A stretch of 15,824 nucleotides of DNA from Lachnospiraceae bacterium (GTDB lineage Bacteria > Bacillota > Clostridia > Lachnospirales > Lachnospiraceae): the NCBI GenBank assembly GCA_021202575.1, contig JAJQCU010000243.1, forward strand, positions 829-16,652. The letters run 5' to 3'. The number at the start of each line of letters is the position of its first letter. Position 1 is the first letter of the stretch. The position numbers and the translations under genes were made by a program. The notes below the pieces were generated by a model. That model was given only the letters and a program-made list of their open reading frames with translations. It ran no database searches and was not told the DNA's origin. Positions 1 to 7,862 of the stretch are shown here, one piece after another.

Positions 1-63
1 CTAATATAATTATAAAACTGATGTATTTGAAGGAAGGACTTTATTTTTCATTATCCTGACAAG

Positions 64-1203
64 GTGTATTTTGGCAAAGGACAGATGACGAATCTTCCGC
101 AGGAACTGCTGGCTTTCGGGAAAAAGGTGCTGCTTGTGTATGGTGGAGGTTCGATTAAGAAAAATGGTCTCTACGATGAGATTGTTTCCCTTATGAAAGC
201 GGCTGATATTGAACTGTTCGAGTTATCAGGCGTTGAACCAAATCCGAGACACTCCACGGTAAACAAAGGCGCAGCCATCTGCAAATCGGAGGAAATTGAT
301 GTGCGCCTTGCTGCAGGAGGCGGCTCCACCATCGACTGCGCAAAGGGAATTGCCGCTGCGGCGCTGACGGAGGACGGCGATGTGTGGCCGCTTGTGTCAG
401 GCGGTGTATGGGTGACACGGGCTCTCCCCGTTGTCGCAATTCTCACCAATGCAGCGACAGGATCTGAGATGGATGCATGGGCTGTGATTTCCAACATGGA
501 CACCAACGAAAAAATCGGCCTTGGCGGCTCTGCCCTTATTCCGAGGGCAGCCTTTGAAAATCCGGAATACAGCTTTTCACTCCCTGCCTATCAGACAGCC
601 TGTGGAGCGTTCGATATTTTCAACCATGTGCTTGACAACTACTATCTTGCCGGAGATGCAACGTTCGATTTGCTTCTTGAAATGCAGGAAGCCGTGATGC
701 GCACCGTTGTAAAATGGACACCGGTTGCCATGAAGGAGCCGGAAAATTATGAAGCCAGGGCAAATCTTATGTGGGCATCCTCTATGGCGTTGAATACCGT
801 ACTTGACGGAGGAACTGTTCACGGCTGCGCCTGCCACATGATGGAGCATGAGCTTTCCGCATATTATGATATTACCCACGGACACGGGCTTGCCATTCTT
901 ACCCCGCGCTGGCTGTCCTATATTCTGGATGATGAAACGGCGCCTGCCATTTACCGCCTCGGTACAAATGTGTTTGGTGTTGAAAAGGGCTTCGCTGCGA
1001 TGGAAGGGGCAAAGAAAGCGATTGAGGCAGTTTCTGCATTCTGCTTTGAAACGCTGGGGCTTAAATCTACGCTTTCCGATTTGCAGATTGATAAATCTCA
1101 TTTCAAAGCAATGGCGGAACATGCCTGCGTCGGCGGTTCGATAAGCGGACCGAAGGAACTGACACCGGATGATGTCGAAAAAATATATGAAATGTGCCTG
1201 TGA
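64..1203 (+). CDS. Iron-containing alcohol dehydrogenase (butanol dehydrogenase/YqhD type)
   Basis: This is a group III Fe-dependent, NAD(P)H-linked alcohol/aldehyde oxidoreductase of the cytoplasm. Counting from GTG 64, the GGGS nucleotide-binding loop is at residues 85-88. The metal ligands expected by alignment to YqhD are D184, H188, H258 (in CHMMEHEL) and H272 (in ITHGHG), all present. The start is doubtful. Codons 40-63 upstream encode FIFHYPDK, which matches the usual family N-terminus before VYFGKG, but an in-frame TGA lies at 28-30 and no ATG/GTG/TTG lies between it and GTG 64. An AGGAAGG Shine-Dalgarno at 31-37 sits 5 nt before an ATT codon at 43, and a TATAAT at 5-10 could be the -10 box. 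True initiation may be at ATT 43, or the 5' end may carry a 1-nt frameshift. The acetyltransferase follows 8 nt after the stop, so the two are probably co-transcribed. The family is certain; the substrate is not. Confidence 0.93.
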   Translation: MYFGKGQMTNLPQELLAFGKKVLLVYGGGSIKKNGLYDEIVSLMKAADIELFELSGVEPNPRHSTVNKGAAICKSEEIDVRLAAGGGSTIDCAKGIAAAALTEDGDVWPLVSGGVWVTRALPVVAILTNAATGSEMDAWAVISNMDTNEKIGLGGSALIPRAAFENPEYSFSLPAYQTACGAFDIFNHVLDNYYLAGDATFDLLLEMQEAVMRTVVKWTPVAMKEPENYEARANLMWASSMALNTVLDGGTVHGCACHMMEHELSAYYDITHGHGLAILTPRWLSYILDDETAPAIYRLGTNVFGVEKGFAAMEGAKKAIEAVSAFCFETLGLKSTLSDLQIDKSHFKAMAEHACVGGSISGPKELTPDDVEKIYEMCL

Positions 1204-1211
1204 GGAAAGCA

Positions 1212-1799
1212 ATGGTAACAGTTAAGGATATCATAACGGGGTTTCGTGAGGGTGAACCAAACGATGCCGAATGGCATAATTATGCGAACTTTCTGTTTCA
1301 GGAGGCAATCCGTATTGGGATGGAACTCAACAACCAATATCATACGCCCGAGGAGATACGGGAGATTATGAGCAGACTCACCGGGCGGTATGTGGACGAT
1401 TCATTCCGTCTGTTCCCTCCCTTCTATACGGACTTCGGAAAGAATATCCACATCGGTAAGGATGTTTTCATAAATTCCGGATGCCACTTCCAGGACCAGG
1501 GTGGTATCGAAATCGGAGACGGCGCATTGATTGGGCACAATGTGGTGCTTGCCACTATTAACCATGATTTGCTTCCCGCCAATAACCGCAGGAATCACTA
1601 TGCTCCCATTAAAATAGGTGCCCATGTGTGGATTGGCTCGAATTCGACAATTCTTCCCGGTGTTACCATCGGTGACTGGGCAGTCGTTGCTGCAGGCGCG
1701 GTCGCAGCAAAGGATGTACCGCCGTTTACCGTAGTGGGCGGCGTTCCCGCAAAGATAATAAAAACAATTGAGAACCCGGAAAGAAAGGAGGCCGGATAG
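1212..1799 (+). CDS. Sugar O-acetyltransferase (LacA/Maa-type left-handed beta-helix)
   Basis: A cytoplasmic acetyl-CoA-dependent acetyltransferase of the maltose/galactoside acetyltransferase family, 195 aa from ATG 1212 (usual length about 185-205). The N-terminal helical Mac domain covers roughly residues 1-55. Hexapeptide repeats of [LIV]-G-x4 type follow, for example [22 protein letters not shown] and [22 protein letters not shown], ending in the typical VPAKIIK. The INHD motif is where the family places its catalytic histidine. ATG 1212 was chosen because GAGGAAAG (1202-1209) lies just upstream; an in-frame GTG at 1194 would overlap the dehydrogenase stop. The actual acceptor sugar or alcohol cannot be read from sequence. 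Confidence 0.92.
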   Translation: MVTVKDIITGFREGEPNDAEWHNYANFLFQEAIRIGMELNNQYHTPEEIREIMSRLTGRYVDDSFRLFPPFYTDFGKNIHIGKDVFINSGCHFQDQGGIEIGDGALIGHNVVLATINHDLLPANNRRNHYAPIKIGAHVWIGSNSTILPGVTIGDWAVVAAGAVAAKDVPPFTVVGGVPAKIIKTIENPERKEAG

Positions 1800-1800
1800 C

Positions 1801-1866
1801 ATGAAGCGTTGGATTGATTTCGACCGCTCAGAAAGGAACACAGACCTGGTTATCAGAATCATTTAG
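1801..1866 (+). CDS. 21-codon orphan ORF, possible truncated gene start
   Basis: An ATG at 1801 follows a strong AAAGGAGG ribosome binding site (about 1784-1791) and opens a 21-residue frame, MKRWIDFDRSERNTDLVIRI plus one residue, ending at TAG 1864-1866. The SD overlaps the end of the acetyltransferase, as expected for a third operon gene. The peptide is soluble and charged and matches no family I recognise. It may be a real small protein, or the surviving 5' end of a longer gene lost by deletion between here and the ATP-grasp promoter. Confidence 0.35.
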   Translation: MKRWIDFDRSERNTDLVIRII

Positions 1867-1910
1867 AGCCGGTTATAAGTTTTTCATATTACAGACAGCT
1901 TTCAAATAGA

Positions 1911-1939
1911 TTGACATATTTTTCCACTGCTCTTATAAT
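1911..1939 (+). promoter_or_regulatory. Consensus sigma-A promoter for the ATP-grasp gene
   Basis: TTGACA (1911-1916) and TATAAT (1934-1939) are separated by exactly 17 nt, a perfect housekeeping promoter. Transcription should begin near 1946 and give a short leader of about 40 nt before ATG 1985. No obvious operator overlaps it, which suggests strong, possibly constitutive expression. Confidence 0.9.
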
Positions 1940-1984
1940 TATACTATTCCTACTGTTTTGGTAAGTTTTAGGAGACCCCGCGCC

Positions 1985-3184
1985 ATGAACGTTGTCTTTC
2001 TTTCCCCGAATTTTCCTGATCATTTTTATCATTTCTGCGACCGGCTGCAGCGCCTGGGTGTGCAGGTGCTCGGCATCGGGGACTGTCCTTATTCCGACCT
2101 GAGCGATGAATGTAGACGTGCCTTGACGGAGTATTATTATCTGCCCAGTCTGAAACAGTACGAGGACGTGTACCGCGCTGTGGCGTTTTATATTTTCAAA
2201 TATGGACGCATTGACTATGTTGAGAGCCAGAATGAGTACTGGCTGGAGCTGGAAGCGCGGCTGCGCACGGACTTTCATATCCGCAGCGGCTTTGATATCA
2301 CAGAGCTGGAAAATGTGAAGTTCAAATCACGCATGAAGGCCGGTTATGCCAGGGCCGGTGTGAAGACGGCGCGCTACATAATGGCAGAGGATCCAGTCGC
2401 CTGCAGACAGTTTGCGGCACAGGTCGGTTATCCCGTGATCGTTAAACCGGACAATGGCGTGGGTGCTGCAAACACATGGAAGCTGCGCTCCGATGAGGAA
2501 CTGGACGCGTTTTTCCGCGACAGGCCCGCGCAGGCTTACATTATGGAAGAATTTGTTCCCGGACATGTCGAGACCTTCGACGGGATCACCGACAGCCGGA
2601 GTAATATCCTGTTCTGCACGGGACAGGTGATGGCGGTGACGCCACTGGATATGCTGCAGGGGAACGGCGAGAATGTCAGCTATACCCAGAATGTTCGGGA
2701 AAAGGATTTATACGGGATCGGAACGCGGGTCGTGAAGGCATTCGGCCTGCGGAACCGATTTTTCCATTTTGAGTTCTTCCGTCTGGACAACGATAAGGAT
2801 GGCATGGGGAAGAAAGGAGATATCGTAGGGCTTGAAGTAAACATCCGCGCTCCCGGAGGCTATATCCCGGACAAGATGAACTTTGCCTACAATGTGGATG
2901 TTTATCAGATCTGGGCAGAGAGTCTGGTTTTTGATGAGAACCGTTCCTTCCCCGATTACCGCTTTCAATCCTACGTGACGCATTTCGCGAGAAGCAGCCG
3001 AAACGACTATCTTCACTCCGCCGGTGAGATTCGAGGTCGTTATCCCGGTAAAATGCTTCTGGAAAAGGCTCCTCCGCCATCCATTTCCGGGGGTATGGGA
3101 AGTCAGGTGTTCATTCTGCGCGCGGATTCCGTCGAAGAGCTGTGGAAGCAGGCAGACTATATTCTCTGCCACAGGAATGAATGA
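1985..3184 (+). CDS. ATP-grasp family carboxylate-amine/thiol ligase
   Basis: A 399-aa cytoplasmic ATP-grasp enzyme. These enzymes activate a carboxylate as an acyl phosphate and ligate it to an amine or thiol. The N-terminal pre-ATP-grasp Rossmann-like part starts MNVVFLSPNFPDHFYHF. The nucleotide-binding segment includes GYPVIVKPDNGVGA and the hinge YIMEEFVPGHVETFDG. The Mg-binding acidic/Asn segment is represented by FHFEFFR followed by GLEVNIRAPGGY. ATG 1985 was chosen because AGGAG (1970-1974) precedes it; a TTG at 1958 in frame lacks an SD and would overlap the promoter's transcript start. The gene has its own promoter and terminator and lies immediately upstream of a glutamate-cysteine ligase. 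That makes a second-step ligase for a gamma-glutamyl peptide a reasonable guess, but the fold alone does not define the substrate. Confidence 0.88.
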   Translation: MNVVFLSPNFPDHFYHFCDRLQRLGVQVLGIGDCPYSDLSDECRRALTEYYYLPSLKQYEDVYRAVAFYIFKYGRIDYVESQNEYWLELEARLRTDFHIRSGFDITELENVKFKSRMKAGYARAGVKTARYIMAEDPVACRQFAAQVGYPVIVKPDNGVGAANTWKLRSDEELDAFFRDRPAQAYIMEEFVPGHVETFDGITDSRSNILFCTGQVMAVTPLDMLQGNGENVSYTQNVREKDLYGIGTRVVKAFGLRNRFFHFEFFRLDNDKDGMGKKGDIVGLEVNIRAPGGYIPDKMNFAYNVDVYQIWAESLVFDENRSFPDYRFQSYVTHFARSSRNDYLHSAGEIRGRYPGKMLLEKAPPPSISGGMGSQVFILRADSVEELWKQADYILCHRNE

Positions 3185-3220
3185 AGCCTGCTATACCTGA
3201 AGAACCGCGAAGTTCCTTGC

Positions 3221-3258
3221 CCGGATATAGCTTCAGGCTATATCCGGATATTTTTTTT
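3221..3258 (+). terminator. Intrinsic terminator after the ATP-grasp gene
   Basis: A perfect 11-bp stem, CCGGATATAGC (3221-3231) with GCTATATCCGG (3237-3247) around a 5-nt loop, is followed by a run of eight T (3251-3258). It separates the ATP-grasp transcript from gshA. The downstream gene must then use its own promoter or partial readthrough. A weak candidate is TTAGAC at 3264-3269 with TACCAT at 3289-3294 (19-nt spacer). Confidence 0.93.
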
Positions 3259-3329
3259 CGGTATTAGACGCATTTTTGGAATTTGTGGTACCATGACGGA
3301 CGGAATGAGGGTTGTGAGGAGGTGTTCAC

Positions 3330-4691
3330 ATGTTGCAGATTGATTCTACGGAACTGGCTGAACTGCTGCTTTCCGGCAGCTTTGGCCTGGAAAAAGAGAG
3401 TCTGCGGATAGACGGGGAGGGCTTTCTGTCCCATACACCCCATCCTTTTGCGGGGAATCCAAACATTGTCCGTGATTTCTGTGAAAACCAGACGGAGATT
3501 AACACCTCCGTCCAGCCCAGCGCCCACGCCGCGGTGTCGGAGCTGGAGCGGCATACCCGGACGATTCAGCGGACACTGGCAGAGCTTACGCCCGGAGAAT
3601 ATCTGTGGCCGTTCTCCAACCCGCCCTATATCCGTAATGAGCAGGACATACCGGTGGCACAGTTCGCGGGAGCGCAGTCAGATAAGACAACCTACCGGAA
3701 TTACCTCTCCAAGCGGTATGGCCGGTATAAGATGACATTGTCCGGCATCCATGTCAACTATTCCTTCCATGAGGAGCTGCTGCGCCGGGATTTTCAGCGC
3801 AGCGGACAGTCCAGCTACATCGACTATCAGAATAACCTCTATCTGACTCTGGCAAAGCGGGTTGCGGCCTATGGATGGATTTTAACGGCCGTCACCGCCG
3901 CAAGCCCTCTGCTGGACAGCTCCTATGTGGAAAAAGAACAGTTTGATGGAGACGTGTTCCAGGGGCTGGCGTCCGTGCGGTGCAGTGAACTGGGATATTG
4001 GAACGCCTTTGCTCCTGTTTTTGACTACAGCAGTCTGGCCGCCTATGTGGAGAGTATTCGTGATTATGTGCGCCGGGGCTGGCTCCGGGCTCCTTCGGAG
4101 CTGTATTATCCGGTCCGGCTCAAGCCGGCAGGGCCATACCGTCTGGACGCGCTGGAAGCCGGGGGTGTCAATCATATCGAACTGCGGATGTTTGACCTGA
4201 ATCCTCTGACGCCTGTCGGCATTGACGAACGGGACGTATCCTTTGCCCAGCTGCTGTTATGCTGGCTGGCCGCCACGCCTGACCAGCCCTTCAATGACCG
4301 GGATCAGGTGCAGGCGGTTCAGAATTTCAAAAATGCCGCTCACTATGACCTGAAAACGGTGAATCTGATGCTGCCGGACGGACGCGCTTATTCGGTTGCC
4401 CATGCCGCCCGTAATGTAATTACCCTGATGCGGGAGTTTTACTGCTATTCTCCTGCTGAAGTGCAGCAGGTGCTGGATTTTGAGGAAGCTAAATTCATCG
4501 ATGGGGAAAATCGTTACGCCTGGCAGATCCGCAAAGCCTTTTCCGGGGGCTTTGTCCGCAAGGGGCTGGCGCTGGCCAGACAGCAGCAGGAGGCAGAGAG
4601 CGGAGCGCAGGCAGGGAGCGAAGCGCTGGGAGCGGAGCGGAAGTACCGCTTGACGGTAGAAGTGCCGCTTGAGGGTGAAGCCAATGTGTGA
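3330..4691 (+). CDS. gshA: Glutamate-cysteine ligase, GshAB N-terminal type
   Basis: Catalyses ATP-dependent joining of the gamma-carboxyl of glutamate to cysteine, the first step of glutathione or gamma-glutamylcysteine synthesis, in the cytoplasm. The 453-aa frame carries the family signatures FGLEKESLRI (residues 18-27), ENQTEINTS (from residue 52), KMTLSGIHVNYSFHEELL and GVNHIELRMFDLNP. It corresponds to the GshA half of bifunctional GshAB. The ATP-grasp GshB half is absent: the protein ends after a low-complexity Gln/Glu/Ala/Gly linker (QQQEAESGAQAGSEALGAER) where a fused second domain would begin. ATG 3330 has a strong GAGGAGGTG SD (3317-3325). The stop overlaps the next gene by 8 nt, so translation is probably coupled. 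A separate ATP-grasp gene upstream may supply the second ligation. Substrate specificity is inferred from family. Confidence 0.93.
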   Translation: MLQIDSTELAELLLSGSFGLEKESLRIDGEGFLSHTPHPFAGNPNIVRDFCENQTEINTSVQPSAHAAVSELERHTRTIQRTLAELTPGEYLWPFSNPPYIRNEQDIPVAQFAGAQSDKTTYRNYLSKRYGRYKMTLSGIHVNYSFHEELLRRDFQRSGQSSYIDYQNNLYLTLAKRVAAYGWILTAVTAASPLLDSSYVEKEQFDGDVFQGLASVRCSELGYWNAFAPVFDYSSLAAYVESIRDYVRRGWLRAPSELYYPVRLKPAGPYRLDALEAGGVNHIELRMFDLNPLTPVGIDERDVSFAQLLLCWLAATPDQPFNDRDQVQAVQNFKNAAHYDLKTVNLMLPDGRAYSVAHAARNVITLMREFYCYSPAEVQQVLDFEEAKFIDGENRYAWQIRKAFSGGFVRKGLALARQQQEAESGAQAGSEALGAERKYRLTVEVPLEGEANV

Positions 4692-5457
4692 ATTGTTCGG
4701 TGTAAGCGCATCCGTTCCCGTTCCGGTGAATGAGCTGTTGAAGGAGTTTTTCTCCCACAGTACGGAGCATCCCAATGGGTGGGGCATGGCAATCTTCCAT
4801 GGCAACTCCGCTTCGCTGGAAAAGGAACCGGAGGCTGCCTTCCGCAGCAGCTATCTGAAAGCGCGGCTGGCCCATCCGCTGCAGACGGAAGGAATGATTG
4901 CCCATATTCGGAAAGCTACAGTGGGCTCCACTGACTATGAAAACTGCCACCCCTTTGATCAGAGGGACTGTTTCCGCCGATGATGGACGCTGGCCCATAA
5001 TGGCACCATGTTCCGCTGTCCGGCGCTGAACCCCTACCAATATGTGCAGGAGGGATGTACCGACAGCGAGCGGATTCTCTGCTGCCTGATTGACCGGCTG
5101 CACCCGGCTGCCAACGCGGCGGGCCATGAGCTGACAGAGGAGGAACGGGTCTGGTTTCTGGACAGCTTTGGCTGGGAGATGACCCCGGGCAACAAGATGA
5201 ATTTCCTGCTGTACGATGGGGAGCTTCTGTACGTCCATACCAACTACGCGGACTCTCTCTATGTATCCCGGTTGGCCAACGGGGCGATGTTCGCCACCAC
5301 TCCGCTGGGGCGGCACCGCTGGACACCTGTGGTTTTTACCACGCTTTGTGCCTACAAAGCGGGGCAGCTGGCCTATACCGGCACAAACCATGGCAACGAG
5401 TATATCGACAACGAGGCGGATACGTACTTTCTATTCCTGGATTACGCGGCCCTGTGA
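4684..5457 (+). pseudogene. Class II glutamine amidotransferase (YafJ type) interrupted by an in-frame TGA
   Basis: An N-terminal-nucleophile amidotransferase of the YafJ/GATase_4 family, expected to cut a gamma-glutamyl amide using Cys2 (MCELFGVSA). Visible family motifs are HPNGWGMAIF, AHIRKATVG (Arg at codon 76), ENCHPF and AHNGT (codons 104-108). Codon 100 (4981-4983) is TGA, one residue before the conserved Trp that starts WTLAHNGT. The frame then stays fully open for another 157 codons to the true stop at 5455-5457, with good family sequence throughout (for example TDSERILCCLIDRL). There is no second lesion. Reading TGA as sense would give 257 aa, the normal family length. Other genes here end in TGA, so genome-wide recoding is unlikely. 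Most likely it is a recent nonsense mutation or a sequencing error. Selenocysteine is possible but I see no convincing SECIS. The SD is GAGGGTGAA inside gshA. Confidence 0.82.
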
Positions 5458-5464
5458 ACAGGGC

Positions 5465-5495
5465 GGCGAAGCTGGGTCCAGGCTCGCGCCTTTTT
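5465..5495 (+). terminator. Probable terminator between convergent amidotransferase and tcdA
   Basis: GGCG (5465-5468) and AGC (5470-5472) can pair with GCT (5482-5484) and CGCC (5487-5490) across a small internal loop, followed by TTTTT (5491-5495). It lies in the 42-nt gap between convergent genes. The stem is interrupted, so this is a moderate call. Confidence 0.5.
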
Positions 5496-5499
5496 GCTG

Positions 5500-6267
5500 C
5501 TACGCCTGCTCCAATGGCTTAATTAAATCCTTTATAACCTCTCCGCTCAGGATCAGGCCGGCTACAGATGGGACGAACGCAACACTGCCCGGAATGTCCC
5601 TTCGCTGCGTACATTTGCGTTTTGTCCCGGGCGGACAGATGCAATTTGTCTGGCAGCTGATCTCCATATCGTCCAGGGGGCGGATGCTTTTTTCTGTGGA
5701 ATACACTACTTTCAATGCACGTATTCCGCGTTTTCTGCATTCATGCCGCATCACCTTTGCAAGCGGACACATCGTTGTTTCGTAAATATCCGCCACTTGG
5801 AATTTTGTGGGATCAAGCTTATTTCCGGCTCCCATACAACTGATGACCGGCACACCGCATTTTTGCGCCTGTTCGATAATTTCGAGCTTCGCTGTGACGG
5901 TATCTACTGCGTCTACGACGTAGGAATAACGCGAAAAATCAAATTCATCTGCATTTTCAGGAAGATAAAAGCACTTCCGGACTTCTACCCGTGCATTTGG
6001 ATTGATTTCGAGTATGCGCTCCTTCATGACATCTGTTTTATACTGGCCGACTGTTTTTCTGGTTGCAATGATCTGCCTGTTTAAATTGGTCAGACAAATT
6101 TTATCATCGTCAACCAGCACGAAGGAACCAACCCCGCTCCGGGCAAGCGCCTCCACTGCGTATCCTCCTACGCCGCCGATGCCAAATACTGCGACGCAGG
6201 ACGCCGATAAGCGCTCCATTCCATCTTTGCCCAGCAGTAGCTCTGTTCTTGAAAACTGATTCAGCAA
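5500..6267 (-). CDS. tcdA: tRNA threonylcarbamoyladenosine dehydratase (TcdA/YgdL)
   Basis: An E1-like ThiF-fold ATPase that cyclises t6A at position 37 of ANN-decoding tRNAs to ct6A. The 255-aa frame begins with the adenylation Rossmann motif GIGGVGG (residues 29-35), then acidic D53-D55 and the NLNRQ motif (61-65). The C-terminal region carries the family's cysteine-rich stretches (TTMCPLAKVMRHECRKRG and SCQTNCICPPGTKRKC) and ends SVAFVPSVAGLILSGEVIKDLI, typical of TcdA rather than MoeB or ThiF. The start is TTG at 6267 with GGGAGGG 7-8 nt upstream; no ATG is available nearby. It is transcribed convergently with the amidotransferase and divergently from the symporter, from its own promoter. 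Confidence 0.93.
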   Translation of the reverse strand: MLNQFSRTELLLGKDGMERLSASCVAVFGIGGVGGYAVEALARSGVGSFVLVDDDKICLTNLNRQIIATRKTVGQYKTDVMKERILEINPNARVEVRKCFYLPENADEFDFSRYSYVVDAVDTVTAKLEIIEQAQKCGVPVISCMGAGNKLDPTKFQVADIYETTMCPLAKVMRHECRKRGIRALKVVYSTEKSIRPLDDMEISCQTNCICPPGTKRKCTQRRDIPGSVAFVPSVAGLILSGEVIKDLIKPLEQA

Positions 6268-6349
6268 TGTGGTTCCCTCCCGCTATTTCGGATAGTTCTG
6301 TAATTTTTGATATTTCATGGATAACTTCTTTATATAGGCGAACAGGCAG

Positions 6350-6378
6350 ATTATAGCTTACATCGGGGTCAAAGTCAA
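6350..6378 (-). promoter_or_regulatory. Sigma-A promoter for tcdA
   Basis: On the minus strand TTGACT (6378-6373) and TATAAT (6355-6350) are separated by 17 nt. Transcription should start near 6343, giving a leader of about 75 nt to TTG 6267. Confidence 0.75.
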
Positions 6379-6491
6379 GGTGGGTGAACACCGTAGGAGC
6401 TTACATAGCAGGTAAATAGTGAAGGAATACCGCTATCGGGTTCAGGGAAACGGTGCAGGCAGGACAGGAATTGATAAAGGAGAACATTACT

Positions 6492-6508
6492 TTCAGGTTT
6501 TTCCTGAA
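6492..6508. promoter_or_regulatory. Inverted repeat upstream of the symporter gene
   Basis: TTCAGG (6492-6497) and CCTGAA (6503-6508) form a perfect palindrome with a 5-T spacer, ending 38 nt before ATG 6547. There is no T-run after it, so an operator is more likely than a terminator. The rest of the 279-nt gap between tcdA and the symporter holds the tcdA promoter and no riboswitch I recognise; a promoter for the symporter is not clear. Confidence 0.4.
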
Positions 6509-6546
6509 TAATAAGATAATTAAGTGTAAAACAGGAGTTGATAGAA

Positions 6547-7782
6547 ATGGTGGATAGGAGAAAAATGAAATCTTTAAAAGATGTCAATATTACTTTGGCG
6601 ATTTTTATAGGACTGGTCGCCGGCATTCTGGTTGGCCTTTTTGTTCCCGGCGGTATCGGGTGGTTTTACAGTCTTCTTGGCGTAATCAGCTCGCTTTATA
6701 TGAGTGCGCTGAAGATGATGATCTACCCGTTGGTATTCTGTTCAATTGTCGTCGGCATCCACGGTATCGGAAATATCCGCGCTACTGGAAAGATTGGCGG
6801 ACTGTCGCTGCTGTTTTTCCTGCTCACGACTGCATTTGCAAGTTTCTTGGGGCTGTTCCTGTCCCGTATTCTGAATCTGGGCGAGGGCGTTTCAATCACG
6901 ATGTCGGAGGCCACGGTGGAGGCCACTCAGTTTACAAGTTTACTGGATACGTTGGAAACGTTGATTCCGTCTAATCCGATTGCTTCGTTTGCCGAAGGCA
7001 ATATGCTTCAGGTTCTGGTATTTGCGCTGATTAGCGGCTTTACGGTTTTATCGATTGGTGAAAAAGCAGAACCTTTTATGTCAGTCATAACATCTGTGAA
7101 TGAACTTTCGCTGAAGATTATTTCTGTGGTTATGTATTTTACCCCGCTCGGTGTTTTTTGCTCAATCGCAACTGTTGTGGAGTCCAATGGCACAAGCACG
7201 GTATTGTCTCTGGCTACCGTTATGATTGCGCTGTACACTACATACTTCCTGTATGTGCTGATATTCTACGGCGGTCTTGTAAAGACGCTCGGCAAATGTT
7301 CGTTAAGGAAATTCTTTACGACTGCGGCACCTGCCGCATTGAATGCTTTCGGCACCTGTTCTTCCTCTGCAACGATTCCAATCAGTATGCGCTGCATGGA
7401 GGAAAAACTGGACTGCCCGAGTGAAATTACGTCGCTGGTAGTACCACTGGGCGCGACAGTGAATATGGACGCTGTTTCTATTGTTATGAGCTTCATGATA
7501 CCGTTTTTTGCGTCGGCCTGCGGGGTGAATGTCAGCCTCAGCATGATGGTAGTTGTTTTGCTGGCAAATGTGCTGCTGAGTATCGGTACGCCGGGTGTTC
7601 CAGGCGGAGCAATCGCCTCGTTTGCGGCTTTATCTGCGATGGTAGGACTGCCATCCGGTATTATGGGCGTCTATATAAGTGTCAATACTTTGGCAGATAT
7701 GGGCGCTACGTGTGTCAATGTTCTGGGTGACCTTGCGTGCTGCCAGGTATTAAAGGCACAACTGTATCCGGACAAAAAATGA
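6547..7782 (+). CDS. DAACS-family cation:amino acid symporter, probably for a neutral amino acid
   Basis: A polytopic inner-membrane secondary transporter of the glutamate/SstT fold, 411 aa from ATG 6547. It has the serine-rich HP1 tip (TCSSSATIP), the TM7 NMD motif (LGATVNMDAVS), the HP2 loop (SIGTPGVPGGAIASF) and TM8 (ADMGATCVNVLGD). Aligning TM8 to GltPh, D394, N401 and D405 are kept as D384, N391 and D395, but R397, which binds the side-chain carboxylate of aspartate, is A387. That loss is typical of neutral amino acid carriers (ASCT-like, SstT-like), so a glutamate/aspartate substrate is unlikely. AGGAG (6533-6537) sits 9 nt before ATG 6547; ATG 6565 with a closer SD is an alternative. 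The next gene, a Cys/Met PLP enzyme, starts 80 nt downstream and may act on the imported substrate. Confidence 0.9.
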   Translation: MVDRRKMKSLKDVNITLAIFIGLVAGILVGLFVPGGIGWFYSLLGVISSLYMSALKMMIYPLVFCSIVVGIHGIGNIRATGKIGGLSLLFFLLTTAFASFLGLFLSRILNLGEGVSITMSEATVEATQFTSLLDTLETLIPSNPIASFAEGNMLQVLVFALISGFTVLSIGEKAEPFMSVITSVNELSLKIISVVMYFTPLGVFCSIATVVESNGTSTVLSLATVMIALYTTYFLYVLIFYGGLVKTLGKCSLRKFFTTAAPAALNAFGTCSSSATIPISMRCMEEKLDCPSEITSLVVPLGATVNMDAVSIVMSFMIPFFASACGVNVSLSMMVVVLLANVLLSIGTPGVPGGAIASFAALSAMVGLPSGIMGVYISVNTLADMGATCVNVLGDLACCQVLKAQLYPDKK

Positions 7783-7862
7783 TTGGACAGAGGCAAAGAA
7801 ATTCATCCGTTTCGTGACGGACAGAATATGACATTATATTTTCAAATCAGGAGGTTTCCGAA

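Noticed and set aside
577..1212. Long minus-strand open frame opposite the alcohol dehydrogenase
   Set aside because: It is antisense to strongly conserved codons, has no SD and has no recognisable domain; an ORF shadow.
4984..5043. Bacterial SECIS element after the TGA of the amidotransferase
   Set aside because: Only a very small GCC/GGC stem is visible near 4995-5006; the required stem and loop at proper distance are not convincing, and the family has no known selenocysteine at this position.
4495..5391. 298-codon minus-strand open frame across gshA and the amidotransferase
   Set aside because: Low-complexity, no domain, no SD, and opposite two recognised genes; an artefact of GC-rich codon use.
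6268..6391. Minus-strand open frame reading FTHLDFDPDVSYNLPVRLYK and onward, running into tcdA
   Set aside because: It looks protein-like and starts at GTG 6391, but it has no SD, runs out of frame into tcdA, and overlaps a good promoter for tcdA. I kept the promoter; a remnant of an older gene remains possible.
6392..6546. T-box or SAM riboswitch upstream of the amino acid symporter
   Set aside because: No T-box GGTGGTACCGCG-like sequence, no SAM-I core and no terminator hairpin with T-run were found.
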